NCBI RefSeq assembly: GCF_964340395.1
Contig: NC_135552.1
Coordinates: 22,005,681-22,069,680 of the forward strand
Source of the DNA: Glandiceps talaboti
Lineage: Eukaryota > Hemichordata > Enteropneusta > Spengelidae
Reading direction: 5' to 3'
DNA: 64,000 bases
Made by a program: the position numbers and the translations under genes
Notes under the pieces: generated by a model
What the model was told of the DNA's origin: nothing
Databases searched by the model: none
Seen by the model: the letters and a program-made list of their open reading frames with translations, nothing else
Part shown: piece after piece, positions 36,846 through 50,510 of the stretch
Position numbering within the stretch: position 1 is the stretch's first letter
Layout of the letters: each line of letters opens with the position of its first letter

Positions 36846-36890
36846 AGGAACTAAATGAACCAATGATAGTGTGAAAATGATTCATTGTAA

Positions 36891-37607
36891 GGGAGCATTC
36901 ATTTACAAGGCGGAGGGCCAGTGGATCCGGAACTAGGGGGTCGCAATTTACAAATCTCCTCTAGCCGAGGGCCATATTTTAGAAAATGGGATGGGGGAGG
37001 GGGTCACATTTTACTGTGACTCATTGTATAGCCCAACATTGCATTATTTTGGGGTTTTGTCATCCCATCTCTACCACCAGTTCCAAATCCCATTGCTGCC
37101 ATTCGGGTTATCAGCCTATATAATGAAATTGCTGTCGACAACCAATGTAATTAATTATTTGTCAGTTGTGGTGGGAGGAGAGGAGTGGGTCTCACTGGTG
37201 TAAAACGGAAACAGTTTGACAAGATACTATGGATAATGCTGTGGTGATCCCGACCTTGGTTCGAACATCAGGAGTGTGAGCTTGCCAATCTAATCATTGG
37301 GAGATGTGACCTTCAGCTCAGCCATATGAGATCCAAAAACATGTATTTATTAATGGGAAATAACCAATGCCTTTAAGACTTTTAAGATTGGTGGCAGCGG
37401 TGGGATTAAATCTTTACCAGTGATTCTGTGACTTGTGTCCTTTTACATCTCTGACAGCATTTTAATCATGATTTTGAACTACTGTAATGGAGGGGGTTCA
37501 TGTTTTAGAAATTGAAAGTAGAGGGATTTTGAGGAGGGTCTCATTATATGCAACAGCCCGAACCTGATTTCTCCCGGCCCTCCCCCTTGTAATTACTGAA
37601 AGCTCTC
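36891..37607. mobile_element. Harbinger-like MITE in lectin B distal flank
   Basis: Same insertion as 23134-23850: left end GGGAGCATTCATTTACAAGG, right end CTTGTAATTACTGAAAGCTCTC, TAA duplications at 36888-36890 and 37608-37610. Confidence 0.7.
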
Positions 37608-39872
37608 TAACAAAACATGAGATCATAAATCTGCGTCTGTAGTATATCCATGTTGAACGTTACTTATATATACTGCAAAGGTATTTACGTTAAATTAATT
37701 TGTTTGATTATTGAAAAAGCAAACATAATTATCTCATTTGGTAATTGATGGACTTGTAAAGTGAATAGTTACTTTCATTATTTAAGTGCACGCTATCAGT
37801 TATAAGGTGTTACCGTGACATGCGATATTAACTTGTTCAGTCATGTCCTCACAAATTGGCGAATTGTTTACATATCCATATACGCCCTCAGCTTAGCAGT
37901 CAGAGATAACTTCTAATATTGGTCATTTTCTCTAAAACAAATGCTTGTCAGTGAGACTTACAGTGATGTCGTTAAAGTACACACTCAAGTCAGTAAATCA
38001 TATTACACAACTGTATGTGGCATTTGTAAATTAAACATGCATTATCTACATGACTGTATCGGAATTGTGTTCCACTGATCTGGTGCAATATCCGGACATT
38101 GCATTGGTCCAAAACAATATTAAGACCATGCTGTGTGTGCACTATTATGAAACACAACATGTCACATGCATGTAATAAATGTACACAGGACATAATATCA
38201 TCAGAGTGCCCTCTGTGAGGGAGCTTTTAAGAAATACAGGCGACACTCTATTACTCATCGGCTTTGGGGGAAGGCCATATTTTAGAAAATTGAATTCAGC
38301 AAAGATCACATTTTACTTTGACCCATTGTATTAGATAATAAGTTTACATTTTATTTAGAATTTTTGAATCACACTGAAGCCACACCTCACCACTACGAAC
38401 GTTGTACTGTAAAGTCAGAACATATCTGTCAGATCTCTCATGACAACCATGCAGTGAATCTATTGTAAGTTGTTGTGTGAGGGATGAAGTAGTGGATTGG
38501 GATGTTGACCTCTTTCCAGACAACATCGACAGTTCACCCATTCATCTAGTCTTTGAGAGGTATGGCCTTCAACTCTCCCAGTTAGATCCAAACAGTGGAA
38601 TTTAATTAATAAAGCAATTTCACACAAACCTTGTAAGCTTGGAGTTGTCGGAAACAGCCAATGCCTTTAAAGCGGTGGGATTGAGTCCTTACCAAGGCTT
38701 CTGGGAATTGTGTCCCTTTTAACGTCTGACAGCATTGTGACCCATGTTTTTGCAAAACAAATAGTGCAAAACTTGTAATGATAATTTCTGTCGTTATCAA
38801 TATGTTGTGAAACCACTTGAGAAATGGACAAACGACGACTTTCATTAATAATATTACCTTAGTAAATACATCCATCAGAATACGATGATACCAAATATAT
38901 CAATACAACCTAACTTTGAAATCAAGAATACACATTAAGTAAATCTCCTAAATGTTGTGATTCAGACGTACGAGATTATTTGCTGTCTTTTTTTCTTTTG
39001 TATACTTTTAACTCTGACTGTTCGAAGTTGGAATTGACGGTATTATTATGCCAATGCCAATACTTATTTCACCAATTGTTAAACCTGCATAAGCTGTAAG
39101 TGGCATATTTTTTCATCAAATAACCAAATATATATTCACTAGGATCAATAGTTTATAGAAAAAGACACTCTGGTAATTATTAGTCGATATTACCTGGAAG
39201 TAGCGAAGTGGCAAGTATCGCGTGAAAGCTTGGCTTTGCAAATGTCACCATGTTAAAATCGGTGTAATTGGCGTATCATATGTTGATCAGACACAGTCAC
39301 TGAAAATTGTTAAAACACCAATAAATAGACATTGTATATGTTAATCAATGGTCGATATTATCAATAAACAGCGCAAAAACAAGATGACATGGCAAAAAGT
39401 TGAGGGCACCGATTTTTGGGTGCCGACGCAAAAATAATTCTGATTTGATTATCTAAATATCAAAACGCCTTGCATATTTTCAATTGTTTAATTCAACATT
39501 AGAAATTTAAGTGGGTTGGTTGGATGGATGTTCCTGGGTTATTAGAAGAATATATAAAATCATACTAGACCACAAGAATTGCAAGAACAAGTGGGTGGTA
39601 TATCTAAAGTGAGAGAATCGAAAGATATGAAATGAAAAATGTATGAGAGCAATTTTACTACAGCATCGTGAACATGGTACATATAACCGTTACAATAAAA
39701 TAATCATTTTTTTGAAACATGAGAAAGATGAATATCAAATTTTAATCCCGTCTTGATAAGAATGTTATTATTTTGTCACACAAGACAGGATTAGTAATTG
39801 ATAAATAGTGGATTCGAAGTACTGTTAGATTGACGATATCCTGAATACGAAGTAAGGCAACGTTATTCTTAC

Positions 39873-39926
39873 ATGATCAGTTTCTACGTACTTGCTGGAT
39901 GGGTTTAATGCCTCAATAAATTGTTT
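39873..39926 (-). pseudogene. Relic of SDR exon 7 in the flank of lectin B
   Basis: A 54-base match to the real SDR exon 53140-53193, same length and frame, reading KQFIEALNPSSKYVETDH, with a GTAAG donor still beside it. No other SDR exon is nearby, so it is a stranded copy left by duplication of the SDR gene's 3' part. Confidence 0.78.
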
Positions 39927-42578
39927 CTTTCTTTCTGTATACGTTACAGTGCCCTCAACATGGGTATACGTGTGCTTGTTATCGCTCTCTGTGTTTCCAT
40001 ATATATATTTTTTTTGTAAATTTGAGTTTTACCATACAAAGTAATTATTGGTCATTATTGGTTTTTAACATCTAATGACTCAGAAGACGTATTAATTTGG
40101 ACAGGACTCTCGCTGATAAACCAGAAGTGAATGAGAAAATCTATTCTGCTTTCTGTTTTATGAGGAAAAAAATAAAATCGTAAAAAATCTGAAGTTTCAT
40201 GAGAAATAGTAAGTGCGGATATTGACATCAACTTAAATAAAAGACAATTAATGTAAAACTGTTTTCCAATCTGTAATGGCTGTACACCTGATAAGAAGAA
40301 ATAAACAACACGGAAGACATTTGGAAAACAATGGAAAACATGAACTAGACACTCACACAGAAAAAATGAAATAAAATAAAATCTACCTACCCCACCTATT
40401 CTAAAATGGAGTGTAATCGGAACCACATAACTTTTTTGATCGACTTGCAGCAGTAGTTGGGTTGTGTTGTCACAGCAGCAGTTTTGTTTTGGATAGTAAG
40501 TCACGGGCAAGAACCTTACTGATCAAAGCTGAAGTAGTTTTACATTTAGGTATGAACTCAGAGATCACAGGTTGAATTTATCCATGTTTATCAAGTCGTA
40601 CAGAAATAATGTCTCTCTAACTTACTTAAAAACAAACAGACATCAGCGCCATTCTGTTAGTGTTGTTAGTTGTGTTACAGTTAGCACGCCCTCACACTGT
40701 GGCAGGCATGTTTACTTATTGTTCATTATGCGCATGCTCTGTTTCATTCTCCTGTTTTCCTGTTCGCCTGTTGTTGCTTATCTATCGACAAAGCGTATTG
40801 ATTAAACTGGTTTAACGTTCTCAACTCAACGTGTCCGGTTGTAGTCTCGACTTGTTGGTAAAAGGGTTTCCATCCTCACTGGCGCAGAGCGAACGTGGCT
40901 TCAATCTAGTTGTAGGCTTTCGCTCCCCGGTTTCGCTCACAATCATGCAGTGGGGACACTACCTTGATCCTGACGTCAATATTATCCAATCATATAGAAT
41001 ATCATGAACAAATTGCGCTTTCACCACAGTAAATTGGTTGGTTCTTAATACTTGTCCATAGACTTGGAGTTGAGGTTCTTGGTCAAAATGCAGATTTGAC
41101 TACTTCATTGGGCTTTTTAGACTATTACAATAGCCAATGACATCCATACAGTTGTCTTGCTTTGTAAGCAGATTTGAAAATGTGGAATATTTTAACTGAG
41201 CATGACCTCCTTGACGACTGTACTTTTTAACACTTTTTAAATCTTTTTAAAACTCGTTTTGTTGTTGACATTCCTATGATAATCATACGTGTATTTGACT
41301 TAATTTCCAGGAAGTAAGGTTTATGCTTGCATCATGTGTATATCTATGTGACATTTTGCAATAAATATATTATGAGTTGCATTTATAATATGTTGTCTGT
41401 ATTAATTCTCTTTGTTTTGAAATCAAACAACCATCTTGTATGGACTTTCTTACAACTGACATGCCCCCCCCCCCCGAGTTGCTGTATGTTGTTGGAAATT
41501 TCTTACAAGTGACATACCCCTCCAAGTTGTTGAAAATTTCTTACAGCTGGCATGATCCCTTGACTTGATTCTTACAATTGACACCATTCCGAATGACAAT
41601 TCTAGAAACCAGCTTTCCTGTTATTTGCATATTTGAAGAAAGTATCAAAATTTGTATATATTTATAAACTTCACATATTTTCAGGAAAAAACGATTTTGC
41701 TGTTTCTCATATCTAGTATTGATTATTTTGGTGATAATGGTGTATTCTGTCAAGATATAAAACAGAATTCGAAGTTATCGAAAATTGAAAATTATCAAGG
41801 GGAAAAGTTAATATGAAAAAATATTCTCCAATAATGAAAATTATCAAAAAAAAAAAAGCCAAAATTTCTTCTTTTCGGAAATTGGAAAGTTTTCGGACTA
41901 TTGGATATTTATTCAAGATGCAAAGCATGATGTCTCATTAACGCTATTAGGGATATTTGTCATGTCCTTCAATGTGGTACCTTTACTATCTGTAAGTGTA
42001 CGTTTCATATTTAGTCTGGTGAAAGTAACGCAATACTGCACAATACAGTGCAATTTATTAACGAAATGAATTCTGTGATCAAGTTATGGTTGCCATCCAT
42101 ATGACATGTTTTTTAGACGACTTATTTGTATAACTCAACACCATCACCATTCAAGCATACCATCTTATATGGCCCTGGCTAAAAATGACACTGTTAGATA
42201 AGGATAAATTGTAACTATACTTGCACAGTCCTTTCTGTAAGTCATAGCCAAAATACACCCCTGACAAAAGAACAGTGTATTGTGCAATGAATAACCATTT
42301 CTTCTATTTCCTACTCAACATTCATAATGTATTTTTGACACGAAGAGCATGCTCGTTTTATTTAGGTGTAAACGTACGAATGATATATTTGTAAATTTGC
42401 AAAATTATGGTTATTAATCTAATTAAAAAGTTAGTCCGATGTTGGTACAAAGTGCTCCTTCTCCATACAATGCTTATTCGTTTGAAGGTCATACCTAATG
42501 AATGCAACCGGTCACACCTTTTTGTCTATCAATAAGGATAATCTGCATAAGCATTGATATAATATGCTGTAACTTTAA

Positions 42579-42878
42579 TATCTGGAAAGACCGTTTTCAA
42601 TAATGACAAAATACTTGACAGATGTATGCGACACAAGTTAAGCCCTAGTGTGAAAGGCATTTGCATTGGTTTTGATTTTAATAGTCATGGAAAATCATGG
42701 GGAAAAAATAGTTTGCCTCACGGCAGTCTCAATACAACTGAATTGACTTGTCTGCACATGGCTTTCAGAGCATGCGCGAGATCAGCCTGGTGCATGTAGT
42801 TGTTAATCGGATTTCTTTGCAGAGATTGTGCGAGTGTTATTCTTACTTTGTCTGCTGCATCATTATAAGACAAAAACA
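42579..42878 (+). promoter_or_regulatory. 5' flank and leader of lectin C
   Basis: Nearly identical to the same stretch before lectin B and similar to that before A, ending ATTCTTACTTTGTCTGCT and then ATG. Function inferred. Confidence 0.42.
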
Positions 42879-45800
42879 ATGGCTCATGATTCTACCTGTC
42901 GACATGTAACATTGGTATTACTGATGTACTGGCTAGTGCTGAGCACTTTCATCATTTTAGGAATATTTTATCTTGGACGTTTAGAGGAAGGTAAGTAAAA
43001 TAATCGTTACACTATTTACCTTAAACATGTTCCACAATATTCAAAGACATGAACGTGTCAAGTTGTTTCTTAGCCCATGGATGGGTGGGGTGGGTAATTA
43101 TAGGTTTCTGTATGTTATGTGTGCCTGCCTGCCTGTCTGTCTTCAGTATCATAAACAAAAAATCGGACGGCTAAAATTAATTCATAATATACATTCTTAA
43201 TGGGCTAGAGTACATTAATTTTGTATTCAAATCCACCATTACTTTGTAGTATACATGTAATTCGATTAATTAATGATACTCACAAACCAAATTATTGGTT
43301 AACTTGTATTATATTCACAAACACGTTTTATCATCAGTGGTCCAGCAGCTCACTTACTTTTGAGTAGAAATAATAATGTTCCATATGTCGTATACATGAT
43401 ATGGGTGTGGCTCGCAAAGTATTGGATACTTTGTACATTTTGTATTAATCAATGGTGCCGCAGAAATCCGTCAATTGCCAGGGATATGATTTGTATACTG
43501 CATTGGTATTTGTATGATTCAATACGAAGTTGTAGTCACAATGCTTTAAATTTGTTGTCATTATATGAAAGGGATTTAGTCTAGTCATGCTCGCTAAGCA
43601 TTAAAAAGCTTGACCATAGTTATTTCTAAGAAATAATCCCATCAAAGCCCGACTTGCATACAAACTTGCTGTAAAAGATGAACTTGACGGTCTTGGTGTG
43701 ACTATTGACAGCAAACTACTATCAATTATAGTCAAAACATCTTGCCAACATATCTAACAGAGCTATAGTTGAAGGGTTGGTGCACTTTAGAAAGTTACAA
43801 ACACATCAAAGGCAGGGGTCACTGTTTATAAAGAACAAGCATAAGTTTCCTGCATGATTCTTTGCAACAATTTCAATTCAATTTACAAGAGGTTTTGGTT
43901 GATCTAGTCAATCTGTATTTTAATTTAGGGTGATTTACAATTGAGATATTTTCTGCCATTAAAATGTAAAACAAAACTTTAGAGGGAAATAATGCGAGCA
44001 GCAAAATATGACCAACTACATGTAGCAAAAACATCCCACTGCTAATGTCACAATTTCAGTAAACATTGTTAACGTTTAAGGAAAATGTTGTTGTAGTGAT
44101 GATGGGTTCAGATATAACTTCATCAAGTCACCATGGTCTAAAGGAAAGAAAATAACAGCGACAACGCCAGCTACCATACCGACTACTCGTAGCACCAACA
44201 CTCCAATTAAGATGATGTCAACGGTAGTCTCACCGAGTGCTAACACGGCACATAAGATAGTGCCAACGGTAGTCTCATCCACTGCTGACACGCCACCTAA
44301 GGTAATGTCAATGGTAGTCTCACCGAGTGTGAACAAGCCAACGGAAACTAAGTCTGTAGTAAAGACACCGAGTACCAATACGCCAACAACAACCGATGTA
44401 TTTACACCGCCGAATACCTGTCCACCATTCGAGACAAATGCAGGTAGAAAATATTACAATCAATAAACAAATAAATTAAATTATATTATCAACGCCTTGT
44501 ATAGGTTTATTAATATGAGTTTACAAATTCATATCAATACAGAGAATACTATTTCATTTGTTTTCTTAAAGGTTTGATGTGATTATTTCGTCATTTGTTT
44601 CGATGGTATTTAGGAAACTCACTATTATACTCACATCATCCTTTGTGCATCTGTTGCGTTAACGTTCTGTATGTTCTCCGGAGAGTTGACGAGGTATAAA
44701 GGGTTTTGTGCCGCTATAGTTGTGCCTGGACTGCCGGTAATAGAGAGCTTTGAGCACACAGTGAGAAAGCGCGATATAAAAACTAACATTATCATTCTGT
44801 TGAAATGCTAACCAATGTAGTCTTAGTGCTTAGGTCTACCTATTATGGCATACTAATTATAAATTTGTTTTTATAATGTCATCAGATTGTGAAGATGGGT
44901 GGCAACAATACCAATCGTCCTGCTATTATTTCTCAACTGAAATGATGACATGGCATGATGCCCGTAGGTATTGTCAAACTATGTCAGCTGACCTTGTTAA
45001 GGATGATAACCAGTGTCTGCATGGTTTCCTGATTTCGTATATAAAAACGACGGATTTTAGCAACTGTATTCCATTATACATATGTAATTATTCAATTGGA
45101 CTGTTCTACGAGGTTAGTGAATTATATGCATAATTATTTGGTTGGATCAGATGTACAGCCATTACAGAGTGGAAGAATAGTTTTATATTGTTTTTTTTAA
45201 GTTGACGTCAGATTCCGCATCCACTATTACTTGGGAGACCACGATTGTCGCGATTTTATTATTATTTTTCTTGTATATGTAAAAAATTGAGGGTCGGGTA
45301 ACCAGAACCAAACAACTTGTTTTATTAGGCCTAATTAAAACTCTATAGTCACTCTGTTTTGGTAGTAGGTCCCTTAATTAGTAAAGCTATTGTACATTAC
45401 GACTGAACTATATCGGGCTTATCATATATGTATGTCACAAATTATATGAAATTTGAAGCGTTCACAAAGATATTGAAAAATTACCAAAGATAACTATTAA
45501 TGCAAATGACTAATTAATTGTCTTTGGATATTTTGCTCATGAAAACCTTGGGATATAATAGTAACATTTGTATTTATTCCTTAAAGGAACTAAAATGTAT
45601 AAATGTTGGCTAAATGACTACGAATCATTAGATTACACTGATTACTATGGTAACCGAACAAAAATAGATTGGATTGTTATGTGATGCGAAACTTAGACGT
45701 ATTGCCTGTGTGCAAACTGTTTTGAGCAATTTCCCCATCCGTTTTTCATGGAGAACGTTTTGCCTCTTGTTTCCATGACAACTGTAATTTTGAGTAATAA

Positions 45801-46128
45801 GGAGTGTTGTGGAGGTTTCCCTACCCCACACAACTAATAACTTACACACTCTCATTCCTGCTAACATAACATATGTCCTCAGCAGTTGTTCTTCTTATGT
45901 GTACAGCCTGGTGTTGGGTATGTATGGACAGATGGCACACACCTAGATGTGAACTTTCAACCATGGGCGCCAGGAGAACCAAACGATGGTTTTGTCAGCA
46001 AAGCAGTTCAACTCGAATTAGGAAGTCAAATGCCAATTTTCGGATGGAATGACATTCCGTTCATGTGGCATGGTAGACATTGGTATTTCATATGTGAGAA
46101 ACACATCGGAATACCTACGCCTCTCTAA
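42879..46128 (+). CDS. Type II membrane C-type lectin, copy C
   Basis: Exons 42879-42990, 44081-44443, 44886-45112 and 45907-46128; 307 residues. Topology and domain order as in A. Exon 2 is 45 bases longer, adding one 15-residue stalk repeat (SPSANTAHKIVPTVV type), so the stalk length varies between genes. Its start reads GKCCCSDDG, and the acceptor of exon 2 has lost ten bases of its pyrimidine tract (AACGTTTAAG). The lectin domain keeps the cysteine in DCEDGW, EPND and WND. The last exon differs from A and B at several positions (for example FMWHGRHWYFICEKHIG). Exon 1 and intron 1 are almost identical to B while exons 2-4 are more diverged, so the gene is a mosaic. Confidence 0.84.
44660..44790 (+). 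mobile_element. SINE 3' fragment in lectin C intron 2
   Basis: Third copy of the same intronic SINE piece (GGAGAGTTGACGAGGTATAAAG to GCGCGATATAAAAAC). Confidence 0.58.
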
Positions 46129-46173
46129 AGGAACAAATGATACCAATGACAGTGTGAAAATGATTCATTGTAA

Positions 46174-46887
46174 AAGAGCACTCGTTTACAAGGCAGAGGG
46201 CCAGTGGATCCGGAACTAGGGGGTCACTTTTTACAAATCGGCTCTCGTTGAGGGCCATATTTTAGAAAATGGGATTATGGGGAGGGTCACACTTTACTTT
46301 GACTCATTGTATAGCCTAACATTGCAATTATTTGGGGTTTTTGACACCCCATCACATTCATTCGGGTTATCAGCCTATATAATCAAATTGCTGCTGACAA
46401 CCAATGTAATTAATTACTTGTCAGTTGTGGTGGGAGGAGAGGAGTGGGGTCTCACTGGTGTAAAACGGAAACAGTTGGATAAGATACTATGGATAATAGT
46501 GTGGTGATCCTGACCTTGGTTCGAACATCAGGAGTGTGAGCTTGCCAATCTAATCATTGGGAGATGTTACCTTCAGCTTAGCCATATGAGATCCAAAAAC
46601 ATGTATTTATTAATGGAGTGCCTTCACACATACATCCACGTGACAATAGTTGTGGGAAATAATCAATGCCTTTAAGACTTTTAAGATTGGTGGCAGCGGT
46701 GGGATTAAATCTTTACCAGTGATTCTGTGACTTGTGTCCTTTTACATCTCTGACAGCATTTTAATCATCACAACTACTGTGATGGAGGGGGTTCATGTTT
46801 TAGAGAATGAAAGGAGGGTCTCATTTTATGCAACAGCCCGAACCTTATTTATCCTGGCCCTCCCCCTTGTAATTACTGAAAGCTCTC
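46174..46887. mobile_element. Harbinger-like MITE in lectin C flank
   Basis: Same ancestral insertion as 23134-23850. The left end has decayed to AAGAGCACTCGTTTACAAGG, the right end is intact, and TAA lies on both sides. Confidence 0.66.
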
Positions 46888-49166
46888 TAACAAAACATGA
46901 GATCATAAATCTGCGTCTGTCGTATATCCATGTGGAAAGTTACTTATATGTACTGCAAAGGTATTTATGTTAAATATAATTTGTTTGATTATTTTTTTAA
47001 AAAAAACCCATAATTATCTCATTTGATAATTGACGGACTTGTAAAGTGAATAGTTACTTTCTTTATTTAAGTACACGCTATCAGTTATAGGGTGTTACGG
47101 TGACATGCGATATTAACTTGTTAAGTCATATCTTCACAAACTGGCGAATTGTTTACATATCCATGTACCCTCTCAGTTTACCAGTCAGAGAGAACTTCTA
47201 ATATTGGTCATTTTCTCTAAAACAAATGCTTGTCAGTGAGACTTACAGTGATGTCCTTAAAGTACACACTCAAGTCAGTAAATCATATTACACAACTGTA
47301 TGTGGCATTTGTAAATTAAACATGCATTATCTACATTATTCATATTCCACTGATCTGGTGCAATATCCGGACATTGCATTAGTCCAAAACAATATTAAGA
47401 CCATGCTCTGTGTGCACTATTATGAAACACAACATGTCACATGCATGTAATAAATGTACACAGGACATCATATCACCAGAGTGCCCTCTCTGAGGTAGCC
47501 TTTAACATAAACAGTAGTCACTTTATTACACATCGGCTTTGGGGGAAGGTCATATTTTAGAAATTTGAATTCAGCAAAAATCACATCTTACTTAAATGAC
47601 TCATTGTATTAGATAATAATTTACATTTTATTTATAATTTTTGGATCCCACTGAAGTCACATGTCACCACTACGAACGTTGTACTGTAAAGTCAGAACAT
47701 ATCTGTCAGATCTCTCATGACAACCATGCCGTGAATCTATTGTAAGTTGTTGTGTGAGGGATGAAGTAGTGGATTGGGATGTTGATCTCTTTCCAGACAA
47801 CATCGACAGTTCACCCATTCATGTAGTCTTTGAGAGCCTTCAACTCTCCCAATTAGATCCAAACAGTGGAATTTAATTAATAAAGCAATTTCACACAAAC
47901 CTTCTAAGCTTGTCGTAGTCCGAAACAGCCAATGCCTCTAAAGGGGTGGGATCGAGTCCTTACCAATGCTTGTGGGAATTGTGTTCCTTTTCACGTCTGA
48001 CAGCATTGTGACCCATGTTTTTGCAAAACAAATAGTTCAAACTTGTAATGATAATTTCTGTCGTTATCAATATTTATTGAAGGTAGCCAAATATATAATT
48101 AAGTAATATGTTGTGAAATCACTTGAGAAATGGACAAACGACGACTTTCATTAATAATATTACCTTAGTCTAGAAGTAAATACATCCATCAGAATACGAT
48201 GATACCAAATATATCAATACAACCTAACTTTGAAATCAAGAATACACAAGTAAATCTCCGAAATGTTGTGATTCAGACGTACGAGATTATTTGCTGTTTT
48301 TTTTTCTTTTGTAAACATTTAACTCTGACTTTTCGAAGTTGAATTGACGGTATTATTATGCTAATGTCAATACTTATTTCACCAATTGTTAAACATGCAT
48401 AAGCTGCAAGTGGCATATTTTTTCATCTAATAACCAAATATATATTCACTAGGATCAATAGTTTATAGAAAAAGACACTCTGGTAATTATTGGTCAATAT
48501 TATCTGGAAGCAGCGAAGTGGCAAGTATCGCGTAAAAGCTTGGCTTTGCAAATGTCACAATATTCAAATCGGTGTAATTGGCGTATCATATTTTGATCAG
48601 ACACAGGCACTGAAAATTGTTCAAAGATATTGTATATGCTAATCAGTGGTCGAAATTATCAATAAACAGCGAGAAAACAAGATGACATGGCAAAATGTTG
48701 AGGGCGCCGATTTTTGGGTGCGGACGCACAAATAATTCTGATTTGATGTATCTAAATATCAAAACGCCTTGAATATTTTCAATTGTTTAATTCAACATTA
48801 GAAATTTAAGTGGGTTGGTTGGATGGATGTTCCTGGGTTATTAGAAGAATATATAAAATGATACTAGACCATAAGAATTGCAAGAACAAGTGGGTTGTAT
48901 ATCTAAAGAGAGAGAATCGAAAGATATGAAATGTAAAACGTATGAGAGTAATTTTACTACAGCATCGTGAACAAGATACATATATAACCGTTACAATAAA
49001 ATAATCATTTCTTTTAAACATGAGAAAGATGAAGTTCACATTTTAATCCCGTCTTGATAAGAATGTTATTATTTTGTCACACAAGACAGGATTAGTAAAT
49101 AATGGATTCGAAGTACTGTTAGATTGACGATATCCTGAACATGAAGTAAGGCAACGTTATTCTTAC

Positions 49167-49220
49167 GTGACCAGTTTCTACGTACTTGCTGGATGGGTTT
49201 AATGCCTCAATAAATTGTTT
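49167..49220 (-). pseudogene. Relic of SDR exon 7 in the flank of lectin C
   Basis: 54 bases reading KQFIEALNPSSKYVETGH on the minus strand, matching SDR exon 53140-53193 and the relic at 39873. Donor-like GTAAG preserved. Confidence 0.76.
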
Positions 49221-50129
49221 CTTTCTTTATACGTTACAATGCCCTCAACATGGGTATACGTTTGCTTCGTATCGCTCTCTGTGTTTCCATATATATTATT
49301 TTGTAAATTTGAGTTACTTTTACCATACAAAGTAATTATTGGTCATTATTGGTTTTTAACATCTAGTGACTCTGAAGACGTATTAATTTGGACAGGACTC
49401 TCGCGGATAAACCAGAAGAAGTGAATGAGAAAGTCTATTCTGTTTCCTGTTTTCTGAGGAAAAAATAAAATCGTAAAAGATCTGAAGTTTCATAAGAAAT
49501 AGTAAGTGCGGATACTGACATCAACTTAAATAAAAGACAATGTAAAACTTTTCCAATCTGTAATGGCTGTACACCTGATAAGAAATAAAAAACACAGAGG
49601 ACATTTGGAAAACAATGGAAAACATGGACTAGACACTCACATATAAAAAAAATGAAATAAAAAAAATCTACCTACCCCACCTATTCTAAAATGGAGCGCA
49701 ATTGGAACCACACAACTTTTTTGATCGACTTGCAGCAGTAGTTGGGTTGTGTTGTCACAGCAGCAGTTTTGTTTTGGATAGTAAGTCACGGGCAAGAACC
49801 TCACTGATCAAAGCTGAAGTAGTTTTACAGTAGGTATGAACTCGGAGATCACAGGTTGAATTTATCCATGTTTATCAAGTCGTACAAAAATAATGTCTCT
49901 CTAACTTACTTAAAACAAACAGACATCAGCGCCATTCTGTTAGTGTTGTTAGTTGTGTTACAGTTTAAAAGCTGCTATACATATTTAATACACAATCTTT
50001 GGTACAAAGTGCTACGTCTCCGTAAAATGCTTATTCGTTTGAAAGTCATACCAAATGAATACCTGTCACATCTTTTTGACTATCAACTAGGATAATCTGC
50101 ATAGGCATTTATATAATTTGCTATTGTCT

Positions 50130-50510
50130 TAATATCTGAAAAGTCCGTTTTAGATAAGACAAAATACTTGACAGATATTGATGTATGCGACACAAGTTAA
50201 GCCCTAGTGTGAAAGGCACTTGCATTAATGCGATGGTCTGAGGTATTATAATTAAATAAGCATAGCTATTTACATAATTCTTTTCGCTTCAGTCTTCACA
50301 ACATAGGAACTATCCTATGGGACCACTGTCTGATCATATTTGATTTTGATTTTAATGGGGAAAAATAGTTTGCCTCGCAGTCTCAATACAACTGCCTCCA
50401 CATGACTTTCAGAGCATGTGCGGATCAGCCGTTTAATCGGATTTGTATGCAGAGACTGTGTGAGTTTTTTATTCTTACTTTGTCTGCTCCATCATTGTAA
50501 GACGAAAACA
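50130..50510 (+). promoter_or_regulatory. 5' flank of orphan lectin exon D
   Basis: Counterpart of the leaders of A-C, with many small deletions. Confidence 0.4.

Larger units (their letters stand above)
36846..42578. other. Lectin B distal 3' flank
   Basis: Diverged copy of 23089-28700. It holds a Harbinger-like MITE (36891-37607), the SDR-exon relic (39873-39926) and a C-tract near 41465. The long minus-strand frame at 40055-40510 is shared in part with the other flanks but has no recognisable domain and breaks elsewhere, so I do not call it a gene. Confidence 0.6.
46129..50129. other. Lectin C 3' flank
   Basis: Diverged copy of the A and B flanks, with a Harbinger-like MITE (46174-46887) and the SDR-exon relic (49167-49220). 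No gene recognised. Confidence 0.6.
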
